A program made the position numbers and the translations under genes. From NCBI GenBank assembly GCA_035415815.1, contig DAOOGR010000004.1:1-52370 (forward strand): a stretch of DNA of 52,370 bases. Direction: 5' to 3'. Numbering within the stretch: the first letter of the stretch is position 1; the number at the start of each line of letters is the position of its first letter. Positions 7,800 to 15,665 of the stretch are shown here, in pieces. The notes beneath the pieces were generated by a model. The model ran no database searches and was not told the origin of the DNA. It was given only the letters and a program-made list of their open reading frames with translations. Source of the stretch: Rectinema sp003452735. GTDB lineage: Bacteria; Spirochaetota; Spirochaetia; Treponematales; Rectinemataceae.

Positions 7800-8846
7800 T
7801 TACCAAACCTCGAATTTTGTCTCTCTAAGCAGAGCTTGCGCCTGCTTTGGAAAAACTTTCGCAATCTGCCCTTCAGCTTTTAGTCGTCGATAACCAGCTG
7901 CGACAATTCCCACTAGGTACAGATCCTCCGATAACCCAGCAAATTGAGTTGCTCCACCAAACCATTGGTCGGGTATCATCGGTTGACCGTTGATTTCTAT
8001 CGCCCAAAATTCTCCATTAGCATAGATAAAATCCCCACGTGCGTAGTCTCGTACTCCGGCAACGGCAAAAGCTCTCTTCGCAATAGGCAGAAATGAAGCG
8101 GCCATATCGACTTCGAGCGGATTTACGATGGTTCCTTTCTTGTCTTTATCGCGGGTTGTTACGATATGAAATCGTTTGGGCTCTAAGAGAGAGACTTGTG
8201 CAGGCATGAATTCCATGCCTGAAACCCCTTCGATCATAGCGCAGGTAATCTCCATAAAATCAATAGAAACGCCAAGATAATTCTCTACTATTATGATTCC
8301 TTCAAATTGAAGGCGCATTTTATCAAGAGTCTCGCGAAGCTCAGCCTCATTCCAAACGATGCTGTTTTCATCTATACCTCTCGAATTGCCAAGGTTTTCT
8401 GGCTTGAGAATGTAGGGAAAGGCGTTTAATGATAAAAGCCTTTTGATATCCTCACTGCATTTATTCTGTTCTTCTCGAACAAGACCGAAGGCGGGCGTCC
8501 TTATTCCCTCTCTTTGCCATCTATTTTTTAGGGAGCCCTTGGAAAGAGCTAGGTCAATTGCTATAGAATCCGAGCCAATATAATTGACATTATGCTCTTC
8601 GAACCATGCATGTAAGTTATGCGATATATTATTCTCATTTTCATATAAATGATCTATTCCACAAAACACAAGATCTGGCTTGTAATTATTAAGGCTAAGT
8701 CTAATATCGTCAATGTTCTCTGCATAAGATAAAAAAGCCTCAAAACCAACATTCTTATAGATTTCAACCATTCTTAGGTATCTTGCATTGCGCTCTGCGG
8801 CAAGACTTTGATCGGAGCTTTTTTTCATGATTATTAACAATCTCAT
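7800..8846 (-). CDS. ATP-grasp ligase, D-alanine--D-alanine ligase superfamily
   Basis: ATP-dependent carboxylate-amine (or similar) ligase of 348 aa. The N-terminal third resembles the pre-ATP-grasp domain (YIGSDSIAIDLALSKGSLKN as in Ddl proteins). The ATP-grasp fold follows, with the nucleotide-binding strand FPYILKPENLGNSRGI and the metal-binding end YARGDFIYANGEFWAIEING. It is not a clear Ddl, since the classical C-terminal NTxPG-type loop reads INGQPMI, so the acceptor is probably different. The ATG is preceded by GAGGG. It is the first gene of a four-gene cluster: 105 bases separate it from the B12-dependent enzyme. It would activate a carboxylate with ATP and join it to an amine; substrates are unknown. 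Confidence 0.78.
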   Translation of the reverse strand: MRLLIIMKKSSDQSLAAERNARYLRMVEIYKNVGFEAFLSYAENIDDIRLSLNNYKPDLVFCGIDHLYENENNISHNLHAWFEEHNVNYIGSDSIAIDLALSKGSLKNRWQREGIRTPAFGLVREEQNKCSEDIKRLLSLNAFPYILKPENLGNSRGIDENSIVWNEAELRETLDKMRLQFEGIIIVENYLGVSIDFMEITCAMIEGVSGMEFMPAQVSLLEPKRFHIVTTRDKDKKGTIVNPLEVDMAASFLPIAKRAFAVAGVRDYARGDFIYANGEFWAIEINGQPMIPDQWFGGATQFAGLSEDLYLVGIVAAGYRRLKAEGQIAKVFPKQAQALLRETKFEVW

Positions 8847-8940
8847 CTGACCCTCTGTTTAAATTCTAAATTTGTTCAAATTCTGCATATAAATATGTAA
8901 CACAATTTGAGGAATTTAGCTAATTTGTGCTTTGTCTGTA

Positions 8941-8972
8941 TCGAAAATCCTCCAGACTTCTGGAATATTCGA
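8941..8972. promoter_or_regulatory. Nested palindrome between divergent genes
   Basis: TCCAGA-CT-TCTGGA (8951-8964) is a perfect palindrome flanked by TCGAA (8941-8945) and TTCGA (8968-8972). It lies in the 185-base gap between the ATP-grasp gene (minus) and pcm (plus), as an operator or hairpin would. No regulator gene is adjacent, so the binding factor is unknown. Confidence 0.4.
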
Positions 8973-9017
8973 CCATTTCAAAACACATAAAGGCAAATAT
9001 CGAATTTGCTCTTATGC

Positions 9018-9023
9018 TATAAT
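9018..9023 (+). promoter_or_regulatory. Extended -10 box (TGCTATAAT) of pcm
   Basis: TATAAT preceded by TG at 9015-9016, the extended -10 arrangement. The ATG of pcm is at 9032, so a start of transcription about seven bases after the box would leave only one or two bases of leader. Confidence 0.5.
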
Positions 9024-9031
9024 AATAAAAG

Positions 9032-9682
9032 ATGATAGCTAATAATGAACGACAGGAAGAGCGCGATTTTATGGTTCGCTTCCAAATTGCAGCACGCGGT
9101 ATAAGGGATAAGCGCGTTCTTGATGCGATGCGTCGTATCCCTCGTCATCTATTTGTGCCATCGTCTTATCGAGTCGAAGCCTACGAAGATTACCCTTTGC
9201 CAATAGGCTCGGGTCAGACCATTTCTCAGCCATATATTGTGGCCTTTATGGCCGAGGCGCTGATGCTCAAGGGAGATGAGATAGTTCTAGAAATAGGTAC
9301 GGGCTCGGGCTATCAGACCGCGGTGCTCTCCTTACTTGCTAAAAAAGTATATAGTATCGAGCGGATAGCCGCTCTCTTAGATAATGCACGAACTATCCTC
9401 GAATCCCTTGAGATATCAAATGTCGAGCTTCGTCTGGCAGATGGTTTCTATGGATGGGAAGAGAAAGCTCCCTTTGATGCTATAATATTGAGCGCGGCGC
9501 CCTTCGATATTCCGAGCGTTCTATTGCAGCAGTTGGCAGATGGCGGCAGGCTCGTGGGGCCCGTTGGGCCTCTCGGAGCACAGACTCTCGTAAGGATGAC
9601 GAGGCGTGGCCAGCGCTTCCATAGCGAGGCTCTCTTGGATGTTGCCTTTGTGCCAATGCGATCCGGGTTGAGCGAGGTTTAA
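9032..9682 (+). CDS. pcm: Protein-L-isoaspartate O-methyltransferase Pcm
   Basis: Repairs damaged proteins by methylating L-isoaspartyl residues with S-adenosylmethionine; cytoplasmic. The 216-residue length is typical. It shows MVRFQIAARGIRDKRVLDAM, then IPRHLFVPSSYRVEAYEDYPLPIG-type sequence, the signature GSGQTISQPYIVAFM, and the SAM-binding VLEIGTGSGYQTAVLS. The N-terminus before MVRF is of normal length, so ATG 9032 is right. No Shine-Dalgarno is seen, and a TATAAT at 9018-9023 implies a nearly leaderless mRNA. The nearby iadA (18435-19610) degrades the isoaspartyl dipeptides that come from the same kind of protein damage. Confidence 0.95.
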   Translation: MIANNERQEERDFMVRFQIAARGIRDKRVLDAMRRIPRHLFVPSSYRVEAYEDYPLPIGSGQTISQPYIVAFMAEALMLKGDEIVLEIGTGSGYQTAVLSLLAKKVYSIERIAALLDNARTILESLEISNVELRLADGFYGWEEKAPFDAIILSAAPFDIPSVLLQQLADGGRLVGPVGPLGAQTLVRMTRRGQRFHSEALLDVAFVPMRSGLSEV

Positions 9683-9829
9683 CGCAAGAATACCTCTTCA
9701 AAAACGCTCCTCAAATACTGTAATTTTATATTGAATCTGATATGCTGGTTTCGATTATGTAATCATAGAGCCAAGGTTGAAAAACAATGGGAATAATTAT
9801 TCGCTTAACATCATATATTGGAGAGAATT

Positions 9830-10567
9830 ATGTTTGCACAAAATTTGACATTTCCCCATTTCGAAGAGCAGATAAAGAAGATCGACACAGTTGTCATCCC
9901 AACCGGTAGCTTTGAGGCTCATGGCAGGCACTGTCCTCTAGGAACAGATATCATTATCCCGGAGCGTCTTTGCAAAGATCTGGATTCTGCCATGGGAGAT
10001 CAAGTCCTTATCGCTCCTTCTATAAATTATGGTTACACGCCGCTCTTGAATGCTTTTTCTGGCACCATTCATCTTCCTGCAGAGCTTCTCATATCTATCT
10101 ATTCCGAAGTAGCAAAAGGTTTTGTAAGCTGGGGCGCTAAGAATATTGTTTTTATGAATGGTCATGGTGGCAATATTCCTATGTTGACCGTTGCTTGTGA
10201 CCGGATAGCCAAAGCAGGAGCCTCGGCGATGGTAATCAGTTGGTGGGCAACATTCTCTAAGGAGATACTCGGCATTTGCAATTCTCAAGGCCACGCAGGA
10301 GAAGACGAGACTTCGGTTATTATGGCAATCGACGCCACTTTGGTCGACAGGCAATCTAGAAGTACACATATGAAAAAGGCATTCTCTCTTCCACTCGCTA
10401 CACCTGATCAGGTCGCGGAGCGCTATCCAAATGCCATGAATGGAGATTCACTTCTCGCAACAAAGGAAAAGGGAGAGCGCCTTCTTGCTATGATGCTCGA
10501 AAAGAACATCGAATACATTAATCGCTTGCGCAGAAAAGATCTGCTAGTGCCTATCGAGGTCGGCTAA
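9830..10567 (+). CDS. Creatininase-family amidohydrolase
   Basis: Metal-dependent amidohydrolase of the creatininase/creatinine amidohydrolase superfamily, 245 aa. The family metal-binding motifs are all present: PTGSFEAHGRHCPLGTD, FMNGHGGNIPML, and the later GHAGEDETS. The start is ATG 9830 with GGAGAG at 9819-9824; a TTG at 9818 would overlap that site. Members hydrolyse creatinine or act on formamides and other small amides in cofactor and metabolite pathways, so the substrate cannot be read from sequence. It sits between pcm and the divergent end of the peptide operon, hence possibly works on a cyclic or amide compound from peptide breakdown. Confidence 0.85.
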   Translation: MFAQNLTFPHFEEQIKKIDTVVIPTGSFEAHGRHCPLGTDIIIPERLCKDLDSAMGDQVLIAPSINYGYTPLLNAFSGTIHLPAELLISIYSEVAKGFVSWGAKNIVFMNGHGGNIPMLTVACDRIAKAGASAMVISWWATFSKEILGICNSQGHAGEDETSVIMAIDATLVDRQSRSTHMKKAFSLPLATPDQVAERYPNAMNGDSLLATKEKGERLLAMMLEKNIEYINRLRRKDLLVPIEVG

Positions 10568-10673
10568 GATCTATATTTATCGCTAGACCCCGCCAAAGGC
10601 GCAGACTTCCATTTGCTTTCGTTTCGCTAATATATCTCGTTATTTTTTCATTATATGCCGAGAAAAGACTGAC

Positions 10674-11669
10674 TCAGTCAGTCGCTTCTTTGAAAACCCT
10701 AGCAAAATTGCGATATGCGATTTTTTCGATTTGATATGAAGAAAGGCCGAATTTCCCTAGTTCTTCGATGATTACGTAAGCCCTTGATGCGTCTTCTAAC
10801 CCTTTAACTGGAGGGTATTCTTCTTGCGTATATAGGTATTCACAGAAATGCAGACCAAGCCCCACATGATCTTCGCCAGCTACATCGATCATATGCCGTA
10901 GATGATGCATATATCGCTCGAGCGTATGATTGGCTCTATCTTTTATGTCAGCCAATGCGGCTGGGCTTGTCATGCAGCCTATCAAACCACCCTGCTCCGC
11001 TATGTCATGCATATCTTTATCAGAGAGGTTTCTGCCATTGTTATATACTTCGGCGCTCGATGTATGAGACAGCATGACAGGCTTCTTAGAACACGACAGG
11101 ATATCTAGTCTGGTCATGGGACTAGCATGCGCCAAATCTATTAGAATTCCCATCTCATTCATAAGCTTCACTGCTTCCCGTCCCGCTTCTGTCAGGCCAA
11201 GGGGATTCTCAGCTCTAGGGCTTCCATTTGGATCGAAAGCTCCAGTTCCAAATGCATTGCTATCGTTATGAGTGAGCATCGCAATTCGAAGACCGGCTTC
11301 CTTGTATAATCTTCTCAGCCATGAAAGATCGCCATTCGCTGCACGCAACCCCTCATAGCATAATATTCCAACCCATCGCTCATCTCTAATTGAATTATCG
11401 AGCTCTTGAGAAGATGTCGCTATGATATACGAGCTATCCTTACATGACCGCAATAGCTTGGTTACCGCAATAAATTCTTCGAAGTTCCTTGTCCCTGCGG
11501 ATTCTCCAGCCATGCGACAATCGACCAAAACAGCTCCCTGGATACCTCCACTTTTCATTCTATCTATATGCTGCTTGAATCTCTTGAGCACTGAATTCTC
11601 ATCAGAGATGCCTTCCTTTCGAACGATATCCATGATGATGTCGGCATGCATGTCAATAATAGGTATCAT
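10674..11669 (-). CDS. M19 family (renal dipeptidase-like) metallopeptidase
   Basis: Dinuclear-zinc dipeptidase family, 331 aa, last gene of the peptide operon. Expected ligands can be followed: H-x-D in IIDMHADI at the N-terminus, the bridging Glu in CYEGLRAANGD, His in DLAHASPMT, His in VMLSHTSSAEV, and the Arg of NNGRNLSD. Where typical members have a GxDFDG or GDYDG motif near the C-terminus, supplying the substrate-binding Asp, this protein reads GLGLHFCEY, so that Asp appears replaced. It may therefore have shifted specificity. It follows the DppF-type gene by 36 bases with only a distant AGGAGAG upstream. No signal peptide is seen, so it acts in the cytoplasm on imported dipeptides. 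Confidence 0.85.
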   Translation of the reverse strand: MIPIIDMHADIIMDIVRKEGISDENSVLKRFKQHIDRMKSGGIQGAVLVDCRMAGESAGTRNFEEFIAVTKLLRSCKDSSYIIATSSQELDNSIRDERWVGILCYEGLRAANGDLSWLRRLYKEAGLRIAMLTHNDSNAFGTGAFDPNGSPRAENPLGLTEAGREAVKLMNEMGILIDLAHASPMTRLDILSCSKKPVMLSHTSSAEVYNNGRNLSDKDMHDIAEQGGLIGCMTSPAALADIKDRANHTLERYMHHLRHMIDVAGEDHVGLGLHFCEYLYTQEEYPPVKGLEDASRAYVIIEELGKFGLSSYQIEKIAYRNFARVFKEATD

Positions 11670-11705
11670 AGATTTCGCCAGCTCTCCTATGGCCAGAAAT
11701 AGCCG

Positions 11706-12680
11706 TCAGACAAACATCTCTGCGCGATGGCAGGCTACAAAGCGATCGGGACAGACTTCTCTGAGAATTGGATCAGATTCGCCACAAGAGGCTATGGCAT
11801 AATTACAGCGAGGCGCAAAGCGGCAACCTGGCTTTGGATCGATTGGCGACACAACCTCGCTTTTTAGTATTATTCGTTCCTTTCTGGCATTGAGCCTTGG
11901 AATAGGAATAGCCGATTCCAAGGCCTTACTATAGGGATGAATTGGATGCTTAAAGAGCTCTTCCGTATTTGCTTTCTCGACTATCTGCCCCAGGTACATT
12001 ACAACGATATCATCAGATATATGCTTTACCACCGAAAGATCATGGGTAATAAAAAGATATGTTAGGTTCAAAGACTCTTGAAGATCCATTAGCAAGTTGA
12101 GTATCTGGGCTTGAATCGATACATCCAGTGCAGATACCGGTTCATCGCAGACTATGAATTGAGGTTCAAGGGCAAGAGCACGCGCAATACCTATGCGCTG
12201 TCTTCGACCTCCATCCAGTTCATGAGGATAGGCGTCATATAATCTATCAGCTAAACCGACAGTTTCCATGAGCGAGCGCACTTTTTCCTCATATTCCTGC
12301 ATATTCCTGACCTTTTTATAGATCTTGAGTGGCTCGCCGATGATCGATGAGACAGTATGGTGAGGATTAATAGAAGAATATGGATCCTGGAAGATCATCT
12401 GCATTTTAGTGCGCAGCATCTTCATGTCCTTATGCGAGGCTTTTGTAATCTCAATTCCATTATAATTGATAGAGCCTCCATCTGATTCATGAAGGCGGAC
12501 AAGTAGTCTTCCAGTAGTAGATTTGCCACAGCCAGATTCGCCGACCATGCCAAGCGTTCCCCCCTTTTTTATATCGAAGGAAATGTCATCCACAGCATGG
12601 AGAGTCCCTTTTGCGACATGGAAGTATTTTTTTAGGTTTCTTACTTGTAGAATAGGCAATTCAGATTGATTGTTCGACAT
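11706..12680 (-). CDS. dppF: Dipeptide/oligopeptide ABC transporter ATP-binding protein (DppF type)
   Basis: One of the two ATPases powering the peptide importer encoded by this operon; 324 aa. Walker A is GESGCGKST, Walker B is FIVCDEPVSALDVSIQ, the H-loop is FITHDLSVV, and the C-terminal oligopeptide-transporter domain has PGCRFAPRCNYA with its Cys residues. The signature motif reads ELDGGRRQR instead of the usual SGGQRQR, while the second ATPase has a normal one. CAGGAG lies ahead of the ATG, and the gene overlaps the end of the DppD-type gene by 20 bases. The peptidases in the same operon make peptides the likely cargo. Confidence 0.92.
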   Translation of the reverse strand: MSNNQSELPILQVRNLKKYFHVAKGTLHAVDDISFDIKKGGTLGMVGESGCGKSTTGRLLVRLHESDGGSINYNGIEITKASHKDMKMLRTKMQMIFQDPYSSINPHHTVSSIIGEPLKIYKKVRNMQEYEEKVRSLMETVGLADRLYDAYPHELDGGRRQRIGIARALALEPQFIVCDEPVSALDVSIQAQILNLLMDLQESLNLTYLFITHDLSVVKHISDDIVVMYLGQIVEKANTEELFKHPIHPYSKALESAIPIPRLNARKERIILKSEVVSPIDPKPGCRFAPRCNYAIASCGESDPILREVCPDRFVACHRAEMFV

Positions 12681-13644
12681 GCAAATTCTCCTGATACTGG
12701 TGGCATTTCACCAAATGGACTTCTATAGAACTGTTTTCGGGATGCAATTCATGACACTGCGGCATTACATTAGGGCATCGTGGGCTGAAATAGCATCCCT
12801 TTGGCAAATTGGTTGGATCGGGCATAAGCCCAGGTATAGGCCGAAGGCGAGGAGAGCCTTCACTATAATCAGGGAGAGAGCCCAAAAGACCCTTTGTATA
12901 AGGATGAAGTGGATTCCCAAAAACCTGTTTAACCGTACCATACTCTACAACCTCGCCTGCATACATGGTTGCCACCTCATCGCAGTTCTCGACTACAAGC
13001 CCTAATGAATGGGTAATAAATAGAACCGATGTATTATTGGTTTTTATGAGGCCGCGCATCAAATCGAGCACCTGTGCCTGAATTGTGACATCTAACGCCG
13101 TTGTCGGTTCATCTGCCAAAAGAAGCCTAGGATTACAGGCGAGCGAAAGCGCAATGACAACGCGTTGTTTCATTCCTCCTGAAAACTGGTGGGGATATTC
13201 CCTTGCTCTGACACCAGGTATACCGACAGTCTCGAGCATTTCCTCAGCCTTAGACCAGGCCTCAGCCTTGGAAACCTTCTCGTGCTTAAAAATTGTCTCC
13301 GCTATCTGCTCTCCTATTGTCAACACGGGATTGAGCGCTGTCATGGGGTCCTGAAAAATCATCGCTATATCTTTCCCCCGCAACTCTCGCAGTTCCTGAT
13401 TGGACATGCCGAGAATATCTGTATTGTCGAAGCGGATAGATCCAGAGATTATCTTGCCCTGGGGCGCGCTGATCATATTGAGTATGGAAAGAGCCAGCGT
13501 TGTTTTACCAGCTCCTGTCTCACCAACAAGACCCAATACTCGGCCTCTCTGCATATCCAGCGAAAGATTATTAACCGCTCTGACTGTTCTTCGATTCGAA
13601 TAATAATGTACATGTAAATCTTTTATTTCCAGAATCTTATCCAT
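12661..13644 (-). CDS. dppD: Dipeptide/oligopeptide ABC transporter ATP-binding protein (DppD type)
   Basis: Partner ATPase of the peptide importer, 327 aa. Walker A GETGAGKTT, Q-loop MIFQDPMTALNP, signature FSGGMKQRV, Walker B LLLADEPTTALDVTIQ, H-loop FITHSLGLV, and the C-terminal CYFSPRCPNVMPQC typical of Opp/Dpp ATPases. The start is an ATG with AGGAAACG upstream. It follows the DppC-type permease by ten bases and overlaps the next ATPase, consistent with a single transcript. Confidence 0.93.
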   Translation of the reverse strand: MDKILEIKDLHVHYYSNRRTVRAVNNLSLDMQRGRVLGLVGETGAGKTTLALSILNMISAPQGKIISGSIRFDNTDILGMSNQELRELRGKDIAMIFQDPMTALNPVLTIGEQIAETIFKHEKVSKAEAWSKAEEMLETVGIPGVRAREYPHQFSGGMKQRVVIALSLACNPRLLLADEPTTALDVTIQAQVLDLMRGLIKTNNTSVLFITHSLGLVVENCDEVATMYAGEVVEYGTVKQVFGNPLHPYTKGLLGSLPDYSEGSPRLRPIPGLMPDPTNLPKGCYFSPRCPNVMPQCHELHPENSSIEVHLVKCHQYQENLHVEQSI

Positions 13645-13654
13645 AATTCGTTTC

Positions 13655-14575
13655 CTAACGCCTGAGTTTTGGATCTAGAGCATCGCGCAGTCCATCGCCA
13701 ATGATATTGTAGGCCAAAACAGTGAGCAAAATCGCTATTCCTGGCGCAAATAGAAGATGCGGTGCGTATTGGATGAATTCTCTAGCCTCGGAGAGCATAT
13801 TGCCCCATTCCGGCTTTGGCGGAAGAATTCCTAGCCCCAAAAAAGACAACCAAGAGGCCGAAAGTATCGATGAGCCTACGTTGAGCGTAGACTGAACAAT
13901 AATCGGAGAAGTGATATTTGGCATTATGTGCTTGAGCACAATGCGAAAATCTCCAGCACCTATTACGCGAGCTGCTTCTACATATTCCTGATCTTTGATC
14001 GAGATGATAGAAGCGCGAACTATTCGTATATAGCCAGGAATCAAGGATGTGCTTATAGCGATCAGCAAATTGAAAAAACTATTCCCAAGAGCGGCCACAA
14101 TGGCTATCGACATCAAAATGGTCGGAATAGAAAGGATTATATCGGTAAGTCGCATAATGATTGTATCGAACAAGCCTCCCTTATATCCGGCTATAGCTCC
14201 TAAGATGCCGCCTATTACAACTGCCATTGCTACAGTCACAAAACCGATGATCATAGATATTCTTGCACCATGGACTAGCCTGCCAAGAATATCACGACCA
14301 TAGTTGTCCGAACCCAGGATAAAAGTGTGCTCTATATCCTTTTCTTGAAAATAGACCGTACCGGTTTCTCCGGGCTTTAGAAGCGCATTCTCGAGCGAAT
14401 TAGACGTAACGAAATCATACGAATAGAGAACATCAGCAAAAATGGCAATAAGTGCGAATATCAGAACGAGAATCAAGCTTGCAACTGCGAGTTTGTTCCT
14501 AGAGAACTGCCTCCAGAATTGAGAGATATTTTTTGATTGCCTCTTAAAGAACCTCAAAAATGTCTGGTTACTCAT
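13655..14575 (-). CDS. dppC: Dipeptide/oligopeptide ABC transporter permease (DppC type)
   Basis: Inner-membrane permease subunit, 306 aa. An N-terminal cytoplasmic stretch is followed by a first helix in LAVASLILVLIFALIAIFA and five more segments. The motif HTFILGSDNYGRDILGRLVHG is the family hallmark after the first periplasmic loop, and the EAA-type coupling loop reads EAARVIGAGDFRIVLKHIMPN. It overlaps the DppB-type gene by four bases (ATGA). It pairs with the preceding permease to form the translocation channel. Confidence 0.93.
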   Translation of the reverse strand: MSNQTFLRFFKRQSKNISQFWRQFSRNKLAVASLILVLIFALIAIFADVLYSYDFVTSNSLENALLKPGETGTVYFQEKDIEHTFILGSDNYGRDILGRLVHGARISMIIGFVTVAMAVVIGGILGAIAGYKGGLFDTIIMRLTDIILSIPTILMSIAIVAALGNSFFNLLIAISTSLIPGYIRIVRASIISIKDQEYVEAARVIGAGDFRIVLKHIMPNITSPIIVQSTLNVGSSILSASWLSFLGLGILPPKPEWGNMLSEAREFIQYAPHLLFAPGIAILLTVLAYNIIGDGLRDALDPKLRR

Positions 14576-15561
14576 TGGTTGCCTCGCACTAGTTTCTTCT
14601 TTGTCGAAAAAGTGGATTTTATGCGTGGATCGATAAATCCATAGAGAATGTCGACCGCAAGATTTATGACGGTGAATGTTATTGCAACGAAACAGACCGA
14701 TCCGAGAATCTGTGGTGTATCCTTTTGAAATATCGCATCCACCATTATGGAGCCAAGTCCTGGATATGAAAAAATCTTTTCGGTTAGAACAGCTCCACCA
14801 AGCAAGCTTCCAAACTGAAGACCCGCGACGGTAACTACTGGGATAAGGGCATTGCGCAAGGCATGCTTAAAGACCACTGTCTTTTCGTCCATACCTTTGA
14901 CTCTCGCTGTCCTTATATAATCTTGCTGCATGACATCGAGCATGGATGAACGTGTCATTCGCATGATAATAGCCATCGAATTCATACTCAAAGTGATAAT
15001 TGGTAGCACTAGAGATAGAAAATCGCGCGGATTGGCTATTGCAGGAAAAATGCGTAGGTTGTTTGCAAAAGTATAGATGAGCACCATTGCAATCCAGAAT
15101 ACCGGCATTGATGCTCCCAAGAGAGCAAAAACCGTAAAAACCATATCGGCCACAGAATATGGCTTTGTTGCAGAGATGATTCCAATTGGAATACCCAGTA
15201 TCAGTGCAAGAATAAGCGCCCCTACTGAAAGGATTAGTGTGTTAGGGAAAGAACTTAGAATGAGTTCGAAAATTATCCTATTCGACACATAAGACCTGCC
15301 AAGGTCTCCAAACAATAATCCTTTATAACCAAAAACAGGGTGCTTATATCCAAAGAGAAATCTTCCATACTGCACAATGAAGGGCGCATCCAACCCCATG
15401 TCCTCTCTCATCTGCTTATATGCTGCAGGTGAAGCATTTGCTCCCAACATCATTTGAGCGGGATCTGAGGGAGTAATGTACATAAGAGAAAAGACGATGA
15501 ATGTCACGCCTAACAGAACTGGAATAAGCATCAGAATTCGACGCATTATATATCTGAACAT
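14572..15561 (-). CDS. dppB: Dipeptide/oligopeptide ABC transporter permease (DppB type)
   Basis: Inner-membrane permease subunit of 329 aa when started at the ATG at 15561, giving the classical MFRYIMRRILMLIPVLLGVT N-terminus with an AAAAGG seven bases upstream. A GTG at 15666 would add 35 residues encoded by the intergenic hairpin region and is unlikely. Landmarks: TPSDPAQMMLGANA, the LGRSYV loop, and the coupling motif RTARVKGMDEKTVVFKHALRNA. Part of the peptide importer. Confidence 0.92.
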   Translation of the reverse strand: MFRYIMRRILMLIPVLLGVTFIVFSLMYITPSDPAQMMLGANASPAAYKQMREDMGLDAPFIVQYGRFLFGYKHPVFGYKGLLFGDLGRSYVSNRIIFELILSSFPNTLILSVGALILALILGIPIGIISATKPYSVADMVFTVFALLGASMPVFWIAMVLIYTFANNLRIFPAIANPRDFLSLVLPIITLSMNSMAIIMRMTRSSMLDVMQQDYIRTARVKGMDEKTVVFKHALRNALIPVVTVAGLQFGSLLGGAVLTEKIFSYPGLGSIMVDAIFQKDTPQILGSVCFVAITFTVINLAVDILYGFIDPRIKSTFSTKKKLVRGNQ

Positions 15562-15609
15562 AACAGAACCTTTTCGGAAATATTGATCAGGAACAAAAGC
15601 GATATCGGC

Positions 15610-15662
15610 ATTTGAAAGCATACCTGCCCCACCAATAAATAGAGCAGGCATGCATTTCAAAT
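15610..15662 (-). promoter_or_regulatory. Long intergenic stem-loop between binding protein and permease
   Basis: Arms 15610-15627 and 15644-15662 pair over about 18 base pairs with one bulged base and one G-U pair in the sense (minus-strand) RNA. It begins a few bases after the binding-protein stop and has no U-tract. Its likely role is to protect the 3' end of the abundant binding-protein message or to lower expression of downstream genes. Confidence 0.7.
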
Positions 15663-15665
15663 ACA

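Noticed and set aside
8847..9031. A cobalamin riboswitch upstream of the B12-enzyme operon
   Set aside because: The gap is only 185 bases, shared with a divergent gene, and no B12-box-like sequence was seen.
10667..10683. GACTGACT-C-AGTCAGTC palindrome at the end of the M19 gene
   Set aside because: It overlaps the stop codon and last codons, has only one central base, and no T-tract follows; not enough to call it an operator or terminator.
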